Shown: positions 1 through 6,900 of the stretch, one piece after another
Layout of the letters: each line of letters opens with the position of its first letter
How positions within the stretch are numbered: position 1 is the first letter of the stretch
Virus record (IMG/VR): IMGVR_UViG_3300042868_000463
Coordinates: 1 to 27,573 of that record
Source of the DNA: a virus
Strand: one strand, 5' to 3'
DNA: 27,573 nt
Translations under genes and position numbers: made by a program
The notes under the pieces: model-generated
What the model saw: only the letters and a program-made list of their open reading frames with translations
What the model was told of the DNA's origin: nothing
Database searches by the model: none

Positions 1-465
1 CTGGAGCTACACCAGTACTACTCCAAGTCATTCACGCCATTGGATGAGTTTGGTAAGCTAATGTTTGGTGACTGGAACGATGATGACTGGTGTGAGTTTG
101 ACAACTACATGATCGGGTGCCTATCCAGATACCTACATACAGGGATAGTGAAGAGTAATTTCGTGAACCTAAAGATCAGACAGCTATCTGCGGAGACCGC
201 TCATGACTTCATCGAGTGGTGTGGTCTAGTGGAGGGTCAGCCTACGAACAACACTCTGGAGACAGACACAAGGCTGTACAAGAACGAGCTGTACAATGAC
301 TTCGTCAACGAGTACCCTGACTACGGACCAAAGTCTAAGATGACCATCAGCAGGACCAAGTTCTACAAGTGGTTGGCTGCCTACGGGCTGTTCAAGTATG
401 GCGTTGCACCTGAGGAGGGTCGTGACATGATGGGCAGGTGGATCATAATTCATTCGAATGATTGA
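1..465 (+). CDS. Primase-helicase (D5-like NTPase), C-terminal end, partial
   Basis: The reading frame is open from the first base of the window, so this is the 3' end of a gene that starts outside it; the first internal start-like codon (TTG at 40) is unlikely to be real. The visible 154 residues are acidic and aromatic-rich, with the run FGDWNDDDW followed by FDNYMIGCLSRYL. This resembles the C-terminal region of phage/plasmid D5-type replicative helicase-primases, where a W..F..F(M)..YL pattern follows the ATPase domain and precedes a small winged-helix-like tail (here about DFVNEYPDYG to KFYKWLAAYG). The ATPase motifs themselves would lie upstream. The gene overlaps the downstream helicase gene by 8 nt, so the two are probably translationally coupled in a replication operon. 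The family call is from remembered sequence resemblance only. Confidence 0.6.
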   Translation: MELHQYYSKSFTPLDEFGKLMFGDWNDDDWCEFDNYMIGCLSRYLHTGIVKSNFVNLKIRQLSAETAHDFIEWCGLVEGQPTNNTLETDTRLYKNELYNDFVNEYPDYGPKSKMTISRTKFYKWLAAYGLFKYGVAPEEGRDMMGRWIIIHSND

Positions 466-1825
466 CAGGGTACCTGGGTACTCGGATGAGCAGATGCTAC
501 GATACTGCGGTACACTTTACGATGTAGTATCAAAGAGTAAGTTCGTTGATCCAGATGTAGTAACTAAAATAAAGAACAGTCTATCTTATTACGGGACATA
601 TAGCATGCAGTTTAGACCATACCAGAAGGATATAATATCGCAGGGAACACGAGCCATTGAGACACATGGCTTCGTGTACCTAGCGATGGAGGTGCGGACA
701 GGCAAGACCTTGACTAGCCTAGGCATAGCAAGTCAATGCGGAGCTAAGTCAGTGCTGTTCGTGACCAAGAAGAAGGCCATCGGCAGCATCGAGAAGGACT
801 ACGATCTGCTGAAGCCTAGCTACCAGATAAAGGTGATCAACTATGAGAGCCTCCACAACGTGGTAGATAGCTTCAAATTTGACCTGATAGTCATCGATGA
901 GGCACATAGTATAGGTGCGTTCCCAAAGCCCAGCAATCGGGCTGTAATGATGCGACACGCCATCTCTAAGTATAAGCCTAAGGTGATACTCATGTCTGGC
1001 ACACCAACACCTGAGAGTTACTCACAGATGTACCATCAGGTGTATGCGATACCTAACAATCCCTTTCGAGAGTTCTCAAATTTCTACAAATTTTGCGACA
1101 AGTATGTCAAGGTAAAGCAGAAGAACATCAACGGTCTATTCGTCAATGACTACAGCGATGGGTTGGACAGCATCATTGAGAGGATGAAGCCACACATGAT
1201 AAACTTCTCACAGAAGGAGGCAGGGTTCGTGTCATCAGTTACTGAGGAGATCCTAGAGGTGGAGATGAAGGATGTCACCTACGACATGATCAAGAGACTC
1301 AAGAGAGACCTCGTGATTGAGGGTAAGACTGAGGTGATACTGGCTGACACGGCAGTGAAGTTGATGATGAAGGTCCACCAGCTATGCAGTGGGACTATTA
1401 AGTTTGAGAGTGGCAACAGCATGGTGCTGGACACTAGCAAGGCTGAGTTCATTAAACAAAAATTTCAAGGAAGTAAGATAGGCATCTTCTATAAATTTAA
1501 GGAAGAGTTGTCTGCCCTGAAGGATGTGTTTGGTGATGATCTTACAACTGATCTTAGTATATTTGAGAGCACAGATAAAAGCATTGCTCTTCAGATAGTT
1601 AGCGGCAGGGAGGGGATCAGTCTTAGGCATGCCAAGTACTTGGTGTACTACAACATTGACTTCAGTGCTACGAGTTATTGGCAGAGCAGGGATAGGATGA
1701 CAACAAAGGATCGTTCGTTCAACCATGTGTACTGGGTCTTCAGCAAGGGAGGCATTGAGCATGACGTGTACAAGGCCGTGATAAAGAAGAAGGACTACAC
1801 AGTTAATCATTTTAAGAATACATAG
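458..1825 (+). CDS. SNF2-like superfamily 2 DNA helicase/translocase
   Basis: This 455-residue protein has the ordered motifs of an SF2 ATPase. FRPYQKD (52-58) resembles the Q-motif region. EVRTGKT (78-84) is Walker A, with K83 and T84 for nucleotide phosphate. DEAH (147-150) is Walker B. SGTPTP (180-185) is motif III. VSGREGISL (381-389) is motif V, and QSRDR (409-413) is motif VI with the arginine finger. The spacing and the SGTPTP motif fit the SNF2/phage helicase group, small phage versions of which act as DNA translocases or branch-migration helicases in replication and recombination. The Walker A is slightly unusual: R80 stands where many members have G. The ATG at 458 overlaps the upstream stop by 8 nt and gives a full-length N-terminus. 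The stop codon TAG shares its last two bases with the tRNA-like gene that follows. Confidence 0.88.
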   Translation: MIDRVPGYSDEQMLRYCGTLYDVVSKSKFVDPDVVTKIKNSLSYYGTYSMQFRPYQKDIISQGTRAIETHGFVYLAMEVRTGKTLTSLGIASQCGAKSVLFVTKKKAIGSIEKDYDLLKPSYQIKVINYESLHNVVDSFKFDLIVIDEAHSIGAFPKPSNRAVMMRHAISKYKPKVILMSGTPTPESYSQMYHQVYAIPNNPFREFSNFYKFCDKYVKVKQKNINGLFVNDYSDGLDSIIERMKPHMINFSQKEAGFVSSVTEEILEVEMKDVTYDMIKRLKRDLVIEGKTEVILADTAVKLMMKVHQLCSGTIKFESGNSMVLDTSKAEFIKQKFQGSKIGIFYKFKEELSALKDVFGDDLTTDLSIFESTDKSIALQIVSGREGISLRHAKYLVYYNIDFSATSYWQSRDRMTTKDRSFNHVYWVFSKGGIEHDVYKAVIKKKDYTVNHFKNT

Positions 1826-1928
1826 TCAGGTGGTGGAATGGAGACACACATTGGAACTGCTTGTTAAAAGTAATGGCACGTTGAGATAACCTTAGATGTG
1901 CGTGCAGGATCATAGCCTGCCCTGACTA
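1824..1928 (+). tRNA. tRNA-Leu-like RNA with long variable arm and aberrant anticodon arm
   Basis: A cloverleaf can be drawn by hand. The acceptor stem AGTCAGG (1824-1830) pairs perfectly with CCTGACT (1921-1927), with discriminator A1928. The D arm GTG (1833-1835)/CAC (1845-1847) has the Leu-type loop GAATGGAGA. The T stem GCAGG/CCTGC (1904-1908/1916-1920) is perfect. A class II variable arm pairs 1876-1881 with 1896-1901 and continues as 1882-1885/1891-1894. The anticodon arm is abnormal. CATTG/TAATG (1849-1853/1871-1875) closes a 17-nt loop, or TGCT/AGTA (1858-1861/1869-1872) closes the 7-nt loop TGTTAAA. The triplet TAA (1865-1867) could be a Leu(UAA) anticodon. The T loop ATCATAG lacks T54 and A58. 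CCA is not encoded. It may be a divergent functional tRNA or a tRNA mimic. Confidence 0.6.
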
Positions 1929-1931
1929 CAA

Positions 1932-1991
1932 AAAGGCTAAGGGACCCTACCTGCCTGCAATTAGGGTGTGAGTTGTTAGCAGGTAGCCTTT
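1932..1991 (+). ncRNA. Possible structured RNA: 8-bp stem enclosing an H-type pseudoknot
   Basis: Starting 3 nt after the tRNA-like gene, AAAGGCTA (1932-1939) pairs perfectly with TAGCCTTT (1984-1991). Inside, CCCTA (1945-1949) pairs with TAGGG (1962-1966), and CCTGC (1950-1954) pairs with GCAGG (1979-1983). These two inner helices interleave, so together they form a pseudoknot; alternatively they are mutually exclusive hairpins, as in an attenuator. GCAGG abuts the outer stem and could stack on it. The element ends 19 nt before the ATG at 2011. It does not match HDV/theta, pistol, twister or preQ1 patterns as I know them. It could be a 3' processing or stability element for the tRNA, a leader regulating the small-gene cluster, or a weak terminator (only TTTCTC follows). 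Confidence 0.4.
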
Positions 1992-2010
1992 CTCATTAAA
2001 ACAAAACAAC

Positions 2011-2172
2011 ATGGATAAGATTTGGAACTACGTATTTCATTGGAATGAATACACAAAGAGGTGGTATGCTGTACACAGGGACAGGTACCTAGAGTATTGG
2101 AGTACTGACAAGGATAACTTCCTATCAGATGAGGACATAAACAATTTAATTATCAAACTAACAAACACATGA
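2011..2172 (+). CDS. Small phage protein, 53 aa, unknown function
   Basis: The ATG at 2011 is preceded by an A-rich leader (ATTAAAACAAAACAAC) very like that of the capsid gene, as expected for Bacteroidota translation, and opens a 53-residue frame. The protein is aromatic and charged: it begins MDKIWNYVFHWNEYTK, has seven or so W/Y residues in the first 35, and an acidic patch SDEDINN near the end. I see no signal peptide, membrane segment or catalytic motif. It heads a run of small genes, and its stop overlaps the next start as ATGA, so the cluster is probably one translationally coupled unit. Small replication-module proteins of this sort are often early host-takeover factors, but nothing in the sequence assigns a role. 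Confidence 0.7.
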   Translation: MDKIWNYVFHWNEYTKRWYAVHRDRYLEYWSTDKDNFLSDEDINNLIIKLTNT

Positions 2173-2333
2173 AAAAATTACTAACAGAAAGATTCTACGA
2201 TGCCTTAATCTATGATCAGGTATCAAGCACAAAGTGGCAGTCCCCATTTTCTGACAACTCAGATTATCATAACAGAGTTAGGAAAGATGCAGAGAGATTA
2301 GCAGAGATTGCTATCAATGAATTAAAGAAATGA
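2169..2333 (+). CDS. Small phage protein, 54 aa, unknown function
   Basis: It starts at the ATG within the ATGA overlap with the previous gene and ends in TGA inside the start codon of the next. The product begins MKKLLTERFYDALIYDQVSS and ends in a basic/acidic helix (RKDAERLAEIAINELKK), so it is probably all-helical. The segment LIYDQVSSTKW resembles WLYDQLTSTWF in the next gene, which hints that the two are diverged paralogues. I recognise no domain. The 4-nt overlaps on both sides and the absence of any other reading frame in this interval support it as a real gene. Confidence 0.68.
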   Translation: MKKLLTERFYDALIYDQVSSTKWQSPFSDNSDYHNRVRKDAERLAEIAINELKK

Positions 2334-2551
2334 AACAGACAGCAGTAGAATGGTTATATGATCAGCTTACTTCAACTTGGTTCGACAAGGTAAGTGGTAC
2401 AGATGTTTTAAAGAAAGCCAAAGAGATGGAGAAGGAGCAGATTAAAGATGCTTACAAATGTGGAGCATGTGATTTAGAGATTCAGTATTCAGATGTCGGA
2501 GAAATTAATTCAGAACAATACTACAAAGAAACCTACGGAGATGACACCTAA
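2330..2551 (+). CDS. Small helical phage protein, 73 aa (KAKEMEKEQI type)
   Basis: The protein begins MKQTAVEWLYDQL and carries the helix LKKAKEMEKEQIKDAY. I have seen this combination in short hypothetical proteins of Bacteroidota phages and prophages; the family has no function known to me. Two cysteines (KCGACD, near residue 44) form a CxxC. The tail is acidic. The start overlaps the stop of the preceding gene, and the 3' end overlaps the next gene by 11 nt, so its place in a coupled small-gene cluster is clear. The type supports a Bacteroidota host. Confidence 0.75.
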   Translation: MKQTAVEWLYDQLTSTWFDKVSGTDVLKKAKEMEKEQIKDAYKCGACDLEIQYSDVGEINSEQYYKETYGDDT

Positions 2552-2747
2552 AGAAAAAGCAGAAGAACTGATAGATAAGTTCATACATAGTGAATCCCAA
2601 GATGGATACAATGATGTCAGAGATATACACGCTGCTATAAGATGTGCATTGATAGCAGTATATGAGATTTTAAATGCTGTTACAGCTATAGCTGACAAAA
2701 GATATGATTATTGGAAAGAAGTTAAACAAGAACTAGAAAAACTATGA
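2541..2747 (+). CDS. Small helical phage protein, 68 aa (MTPKEKAEEL type)
   Basis: The longest open frame starts upstream at a non-ATG codon, but the ATG at 2541 gives the sequence MTPKEKAEELIDKF, a start I know from many short Bacteroidota phage proteins; this start overlaps the previous gene by 11 nt. The rest is a run of helices (CALIAVYEILNAV, YWKEVKQELEKL) with no transmembrane character strong enough to call. Members usually have this length (60-75 residues) and no assigned role. The stop overlaps the next start as ATGA. Confidence 0.78.
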   Translation: MTPKEKAEELIDKFIHSESQDGYNDVRDIHAAIRCALIAVYEILNAVTAIADKRYDYWKEVKQELEKL

Positions 2748-2935
2748 GCCCAGACATCACCATGTGCCCGGGGACAGATTGTCCCCACAAAGAAAAGTGC
2801 TATAGGTTTAAAGCTAAGCCTAGCGATTACCAATCTTACTTCATGAATCCACCTATCAAGGATGGTAAGTGTGAATACTACTGGGGTGAGAATGCAGAGA
2901 GTATCTGGAATCAACTTAAAGAGATAGTGAAATGA
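2744..2935 (+). CDS. Small cysteine-rich phage protein, 63 aa
   Basis: Four cysteines are placed as C8-x4-C13-x5-C19-x23-C43 in a short protein (MCPGTDCPHKEKCYRF, then FMNPPIKDGKCEYYW). The spacing suggests one bound metal ion (zinc or iron-sulfur), although H15 could also be a ligand. I have seen similar CP..KEKCYR and YFM.PP sequences in small Bacteroidota phage proteins, with no function assigned. The start and stop both overlap neighbours by 4 nt (ATGA), giving tight coupling. A role as a small DNA- or protein-binding factor is possible but not shown. Confidence 0.75.
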   Translation: MSPDITMCPGTDCPHKEKCYRFKAKPSDYQSYFMNPPIKDGKCEYYWGENAESIWNQLKEIVK

Positions 2936-3150
2936 CAATCTATCTAGGTGATCAAGCAAAGAAGTTATTCTACATGAGAGAGGTTCCTGTAGGATCTATA
3001 GGTGTGTTCCAATCACACGTTGGTGAGTGGCTGTACTGGTACAGCGATGGGTTCACATACGATACAGGGTTCGCTGACACTGAGGCAGAATCATTGATGA
3101 TTGCTAAGAGAAACTTTAGGCCCTATGACAGAGCAGCAGGTACAGACTAA
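2932..3150 (+). CDS. Small phage protein, 72 aa, unknown function
   Basis: The start lies in an ATGA overlap with the preceding gene. The product (MTIYLGDQAKKLFYMREVP...) is rich in Tyr, Trp and Phe in its middle (GEWLYWYSDGFTYDTGF), suggesting a small beta-sheet fold rather than a helical one. No metal-binding, signal or membrane motif is visible. The end overlaps the start of the nuclease gene by 26 nt. I do not recognise a family. Confidence 0.68.
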   Translation: MTIYLGDQAKKLFYMREVPVGSIGVFQSHVGEWLYWYSDGFTYDTGFADTEAESLMIAKRNFRPYDRAAGTD

Positions 3151-3379
3151 GTTAATGAAGGACCTGGAGGATCAGGGGTACTATGTAATCAAGTTGATTA
3201 AGACCAACAAGAACGGTATCCCTGACCTCATTGCTATCCCTAAGGACTCTGACGTTGAGTTCTATGAAGTTAAGCGAGCGACAGGTAAGCCAAGTAAACT
3301 ACAGGAATATAGAATCAAAGAACTACAGAAACATGGAATCAAAGCAGAGCTCTTTTACGGAAGAGAGAAAGAAGATTGA
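3125..3379 (+). CDS. VRR-NUC domain nuclease (84 aa, stand-alone)
   Basis: The protein has the core of the VRR-NUC subset of the PD-(D/E)xK nucleases: an N-terminal helix with a conserved Gln (EQQVQTKLMKDLEDQG), GIPDLI with catalytic D34, EVK at 48-50 giving catalytic E48 and K50, then a Ser/Gln pair (KPSKLQ) and a final helix-strand (LQKHGIKAELFY). Stand-alone phage versions of this size are commonly predicted as Holliday-junction or flap nucleases for replication and recombination, which fits its position after two helicases. The ATG at 3125 is preferred over an upstream TTG at 3101 because it begins just before the first conserved helix and avoids a longer overlap. All catalytic residues are present. 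Confidence 0.85.
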   Translation: MTEQQVQTKLMKDLEDQGYYVIKLIKTNKNGIPDLIAIPKDSDVEFYEVKRATGKPSKLQEYRIKELQKHGIKAELFYGREKED

Positions 3380-3818
3380 TAATCTACGGAACATCGTTGA
3401 GCTAGTAACAGGAGAACGTATCCTATCTACCACAAGGTACCGTGGTGAGGTGGAAGCCAGAATGATATTCTCCTCACTACTAAAGGACACAGGCATGCAC
3501 GTTGAGAGCATAGCATACAACTTAAAGAAGAGCAGATACGCTGCTGAGTACTACCTTAAAAGATTCAATGACCTTGTTGAACTGGATTCAAAATTTAGAA
3601 GTTTATATCTGAAGTGCAAGGAGATGGTGGTTATGAATAAATTTAGGGACGAACCCGTTGATTCATACAATATTGTTGGTAGATTAGTACAAGAGAATGA
3701 GGCACTTAAGCAGGAGATCAGATTACTCAAAGAAAGAATGAGACCTATTTACAATTTTATAACAGAGAAAGAATGGATGCAAGACTCCAACAGGAAAGAG
3801 ACAGAGCTGCAAGGATAG
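3333..3818 (+). CDS. DnaA domain IV-like HTH protein with C-terminal coiled coil
   Basis: The frame is open farther upstream, but the ATG at 3333 (MESKQSSFTEERKK) is the plausible start and still overlaps the nuclease gene by 47 nt. Residues about 15-85 resemble the C-terminal DNA-binding domain of DnaA: a first helix, the basic turn TRYRGEVEARMIFSSLL, then TGMHVESIAYNLKKSRYAA as a helix-turn-helix, and a following helix. A DnaA AAA+ domain is absent. Residues about 120-145 (RLVQENEALKQEIRLLKERM) form a short leucine-rich coiled coil, so it is probably a dimer. A role as an origin- or promoter-binding factor is an inference; a small terminase-like DNA-binding role is an alternative. Its last 46 nt overlap the next gene. 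Confidence 0.6.
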   Translation: MESKQSSFTEERKKIDNLRNIVELVTGERILSTTRYRGEVEARMIFSSLLKDTGMHVESIAYNLKKSRYAAEYYLKRFNDLVELDSKFRSLYLKCKEMVVMNKFRDEPVDSYNIVGRLVQENEALKQEIRLLKERMRPIYNFITEKEWMQDSNRKETELQG

Positions 3819-3970
3819 CCTTCACTACAGAAGGCTTCCATGCCAGCGTTGCTGAAATCTACGAGAAGCTCGTGGACAGGGAGTACGGATCAGTTAAGGA
3901 TGACGTGAAGTCCTTGATAAAAGACCTGAGAGATATCATCAAGACAATAGAATATGATGAGGACTTTTAG
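3773..3970 (+). CDS. Small helical phage protein, 65 aa, last gene of the + block
   Basis: The ATG at 3773 lies 46 nt inside the preceding gene, in another frame, and gives a 65-residue charged helical protein (MDARLQQERDRAARIAF..., ending IIKTIEYDEDF). The tail is strongly acidic. I know of no family. Its TAG stop (3968-3970) overlaps the TAA stop of the convergent giant late gene (3967-3969 on the other strand), so the two transcription blocks end against each other with no spacer. Confidence 0.65.
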   Translation: MDARLQQERDRAARIAFTTEGFHASVAEIYEKLVDREYGSVKDDVKSLIKDLRDIIKTIEYDEDF

Positions 3971-6900
3971 TCCCCACCAAAAACTCTATCCTTGATATCC
4001 TTTTTCAACTCTCGTTGTTCCTTCTCGAATGCTTTTATCTCCTGCTCTATCTCATAAGTAGCAGACCCCTTACCATACATCTGATCATATAACTCACGGT
4101 TATACTTTTTAAGATCAGTCTTGTTGATTGTTTTAGCTCTACCTCCTCCACCTCCACCTGATGACTTCTTCTTGGCAGGTACTTTTCCAGCAGATATATC
4201 AGCAACTCCAGCTTCTTCTTTTACTGCTTTCATTCCTGCCTTCAAGTTATTGTAAGATGGTAAAGATGTTCCTCTATAGTTTAATAACAATTGAGTTCCA
4301 GTAAATACTACACTCAATGCTAGTACTTTTAGCTTCTCATCTTCTGTCAATGCTTCTACACCTTTCTTTTCTACCGTATCTATTATGGCCTTTAATTCAT
4401 TACCCAATCCAATAGTATCTATAATTATATTACTAAGCACCACGAACTGAGGAATGTATTTTAGTATTGCTGTATTTACTTTATCTGCGGTACCATATCC
4501 ACTTAACTTCTGAGTAGGTAGAGGATCTACGTAGACACTTCCCTTTAGCATCTTTTTAATTGTAGCCTTTGTTTCCTCATTGTCAGTCAGCATCATTCCA
4601 AGTGTGCCTAGTATTTGTAGAATAGCTCTACCTCCACCTGCGTACTTACTTGCTGCTAATGCTGCTGCATTTGCCGCTGTCTCCTCAATGAATCCTTTAG
4701 AAGTCATCAACTCCTCAAGTAACTTGTTGCCTCTCTCCTCTTCATCCTCGTCTCCAAGAAGAATTAATCTGGAGGCGTATACTACTGATGATAAGAATCC
4801 ATAAGCGGCCACGTTCAATGCAATACCTAGTGGCTTTTGCAATTGACTGATTGCTTCTACTGTATCACCCTTCTTCAATACCTCACCAGCTTCCTTAAAT
4901 CCATTAACAAATTCAGTTATTTCTCGATAAGGATAGTTACTAAAGAAGCCAAGGATTTGACCAGACACCGTATCTCTGCCAACAGTTTTGCCTGGAGCAA
5001 TTACAATGTCTCTTCTCTGTCCTGCCATTGTAGTTGGACCAATAATCTTCTCAGTCTGAGCATCAGCCACAGCAGAAGCTTCTTTGATTGCCTTACCATA
5101 CTTCTCTCTGTATGATTCGCTATCATTAAACTTCTTCATGTCGAACTTCTCCTTCGTGATATTCTGAAACTCACTAGTGAATGTTGGCATCCATGAGGTG
5201 ACCATCATCGTTCTTTCTGGTAGACCAGATAGGAATGTTGTCCACTTCGTAAGCATCCCCTGTGGTTCTATCCTTCCATCATTGATATCAATTGCATTGT
5301 TGATATTCTGACGTAGTCTTAATGGGCTATCCGTGAACTCAAGTAGATTTCTCATCTCTCCCTGACTACCGAATAAGTTCTTGTATCCAGATAATGTTCT
5401 GGCTCTTAGACCAAAGGATAGTAGAGTAGATGTAAATTCAACTCCTGCTCTGATAGGATCGAACAATGTCATAGCAGCTCTTGCCTGAACCAATCTCTTC
5501 AATATGTTCTGACTAGCTGTATCACTGAACTCATAAGCTAATGCATCAGATAGCGTATAAGATATAGCCTTAACTAGCGGATCTTTATCTCCATTAAGTT
5601 CTTTCTTAGCAGATGCCAACACGTTATTGATATCCTTCAGTGTCTTAGACAAGAAGTAATCTCTACCAGTTTGCTCAAGTCCTTTGATGAATAGCTTTTC
5701 AAAGTTTGTATTGATAGCACCTACTGCTTCGCTTGCTCTCTCCTTACCGGTACCAGCCTTGATTCGGATCATACCATTATCACCAGATGTTGATGGGGTA
5801 ATTTGTGAAGTTTGTCCAGAGTATCTTGATCTAAGCATATGGAAAGGAATCTCCTTGAATGCATTACCACTCATCTCATTAGCTGCCTTCTGCTTTGATG
5901 TTGAGTTATTCTTCTTCCACTCCATTACTGCATCAAAGAATCCCTTCTCATTCTTGGTAAAGAACTTACCATCGTTAGCTATGTAGCTATCGTATACCGA
6001 CTTAGGATCTACATTACCATCCTTATCTTTAGGTATACTCTTATGAATCTCTTCAATAATCTTAAGCTCTTCAGGGGAGTAATCGTCCCTCATGGTTTCG
6101 GTATCTAATATTTCCTTGAACCAATCACGCTTACCGATATCCTTAATGCCTTTGTTCTTAGGGTCAAACTGAGCCATGTACTCTTGAAGGTATGTGGTTA
6201 GCATACCAATCTTATTCATACCCTTGTCATCAATCTTATACTTCTTCTTAAGCTTTAAGAAGTCATTGTATCCATCTCTTAAAAACTTTTCGTATGATCC
6301 AATTGCTCTGTTAAAAGGAGAGATGATAAACTTCTGTAGTGGGCCTGATGTAGCTCTACCTAAACCAAGTAACCCCTCCCAGAATGAACTTTCAAACTGA
6401 GCCATCTTCTTTCTCAATTCTGCCGATCCAAGGCTTAACTTAGATGCTTTTAACTGCTTACCAACTTCAACACCAGCCTTGTTATTGGCTGCCTTTGACA
6501 CTACGTTCTTAAATCTATAGTAGTCAATCTCTCCATTGCTTACGTTCTCAAGCAAATCATTTAGTACAAACAAGTCCTCAGGAGATAGACTCTCAAGGTC
6601 AGCATCGCTAAGCTCTAGGTATTCTTTGATTAAATCATTCTCTTCCTTAGTGAATTCAGGATTAGTCTTTGGTCTCTGATTCTTTATCTCAGCAATCAAG
6701 TCCTTCTTTATCTGAGTGATTTCTTTTTCATATCTCTTCTCTATCTCAGCCTGATCCTTTCCAACCATATCAATTAGGTTGTCATATTCTTCCTGAGTAA
6801 TCGCTTCGTTCTGTAGTAACTGGAATGCCTTTCTCTTAAATGAGTTTATGTCCTTTATTAAATTAACATAATCCTCTACACTACCAACCTCATTCAATGC

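Noticed and set aside
1382-1810. Open frame of 142 codons on the - strand inside the helicase gene
   Set aside because: It is antisense to a gene with clear helicase motifs and has no recognisable domain; a shadow frame.
1858-1872. Ochre suppressor tRNA implying a recoded genome
   Set aside because: The TTA triplet lacks U33 before it, and TAA, TAG and TGA all end genes here without in-frame stops inside long genes; the standard code fits.
1932-1991. HDV-like 'theta' ribozyme next to the tRNA
   Set aside because: There is no P3 helix between the second helix and the third strand, and no G-starting P1 at the tRNA 3' end, so the strand order does not fit HDV-like ribozymes.
4141-4158. Trinucleotide repeat as a phase-variable tract
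   Set aside because: It is a short in-frame glycine linker (six Gly codons using different third bases); length change would not alter the frame.
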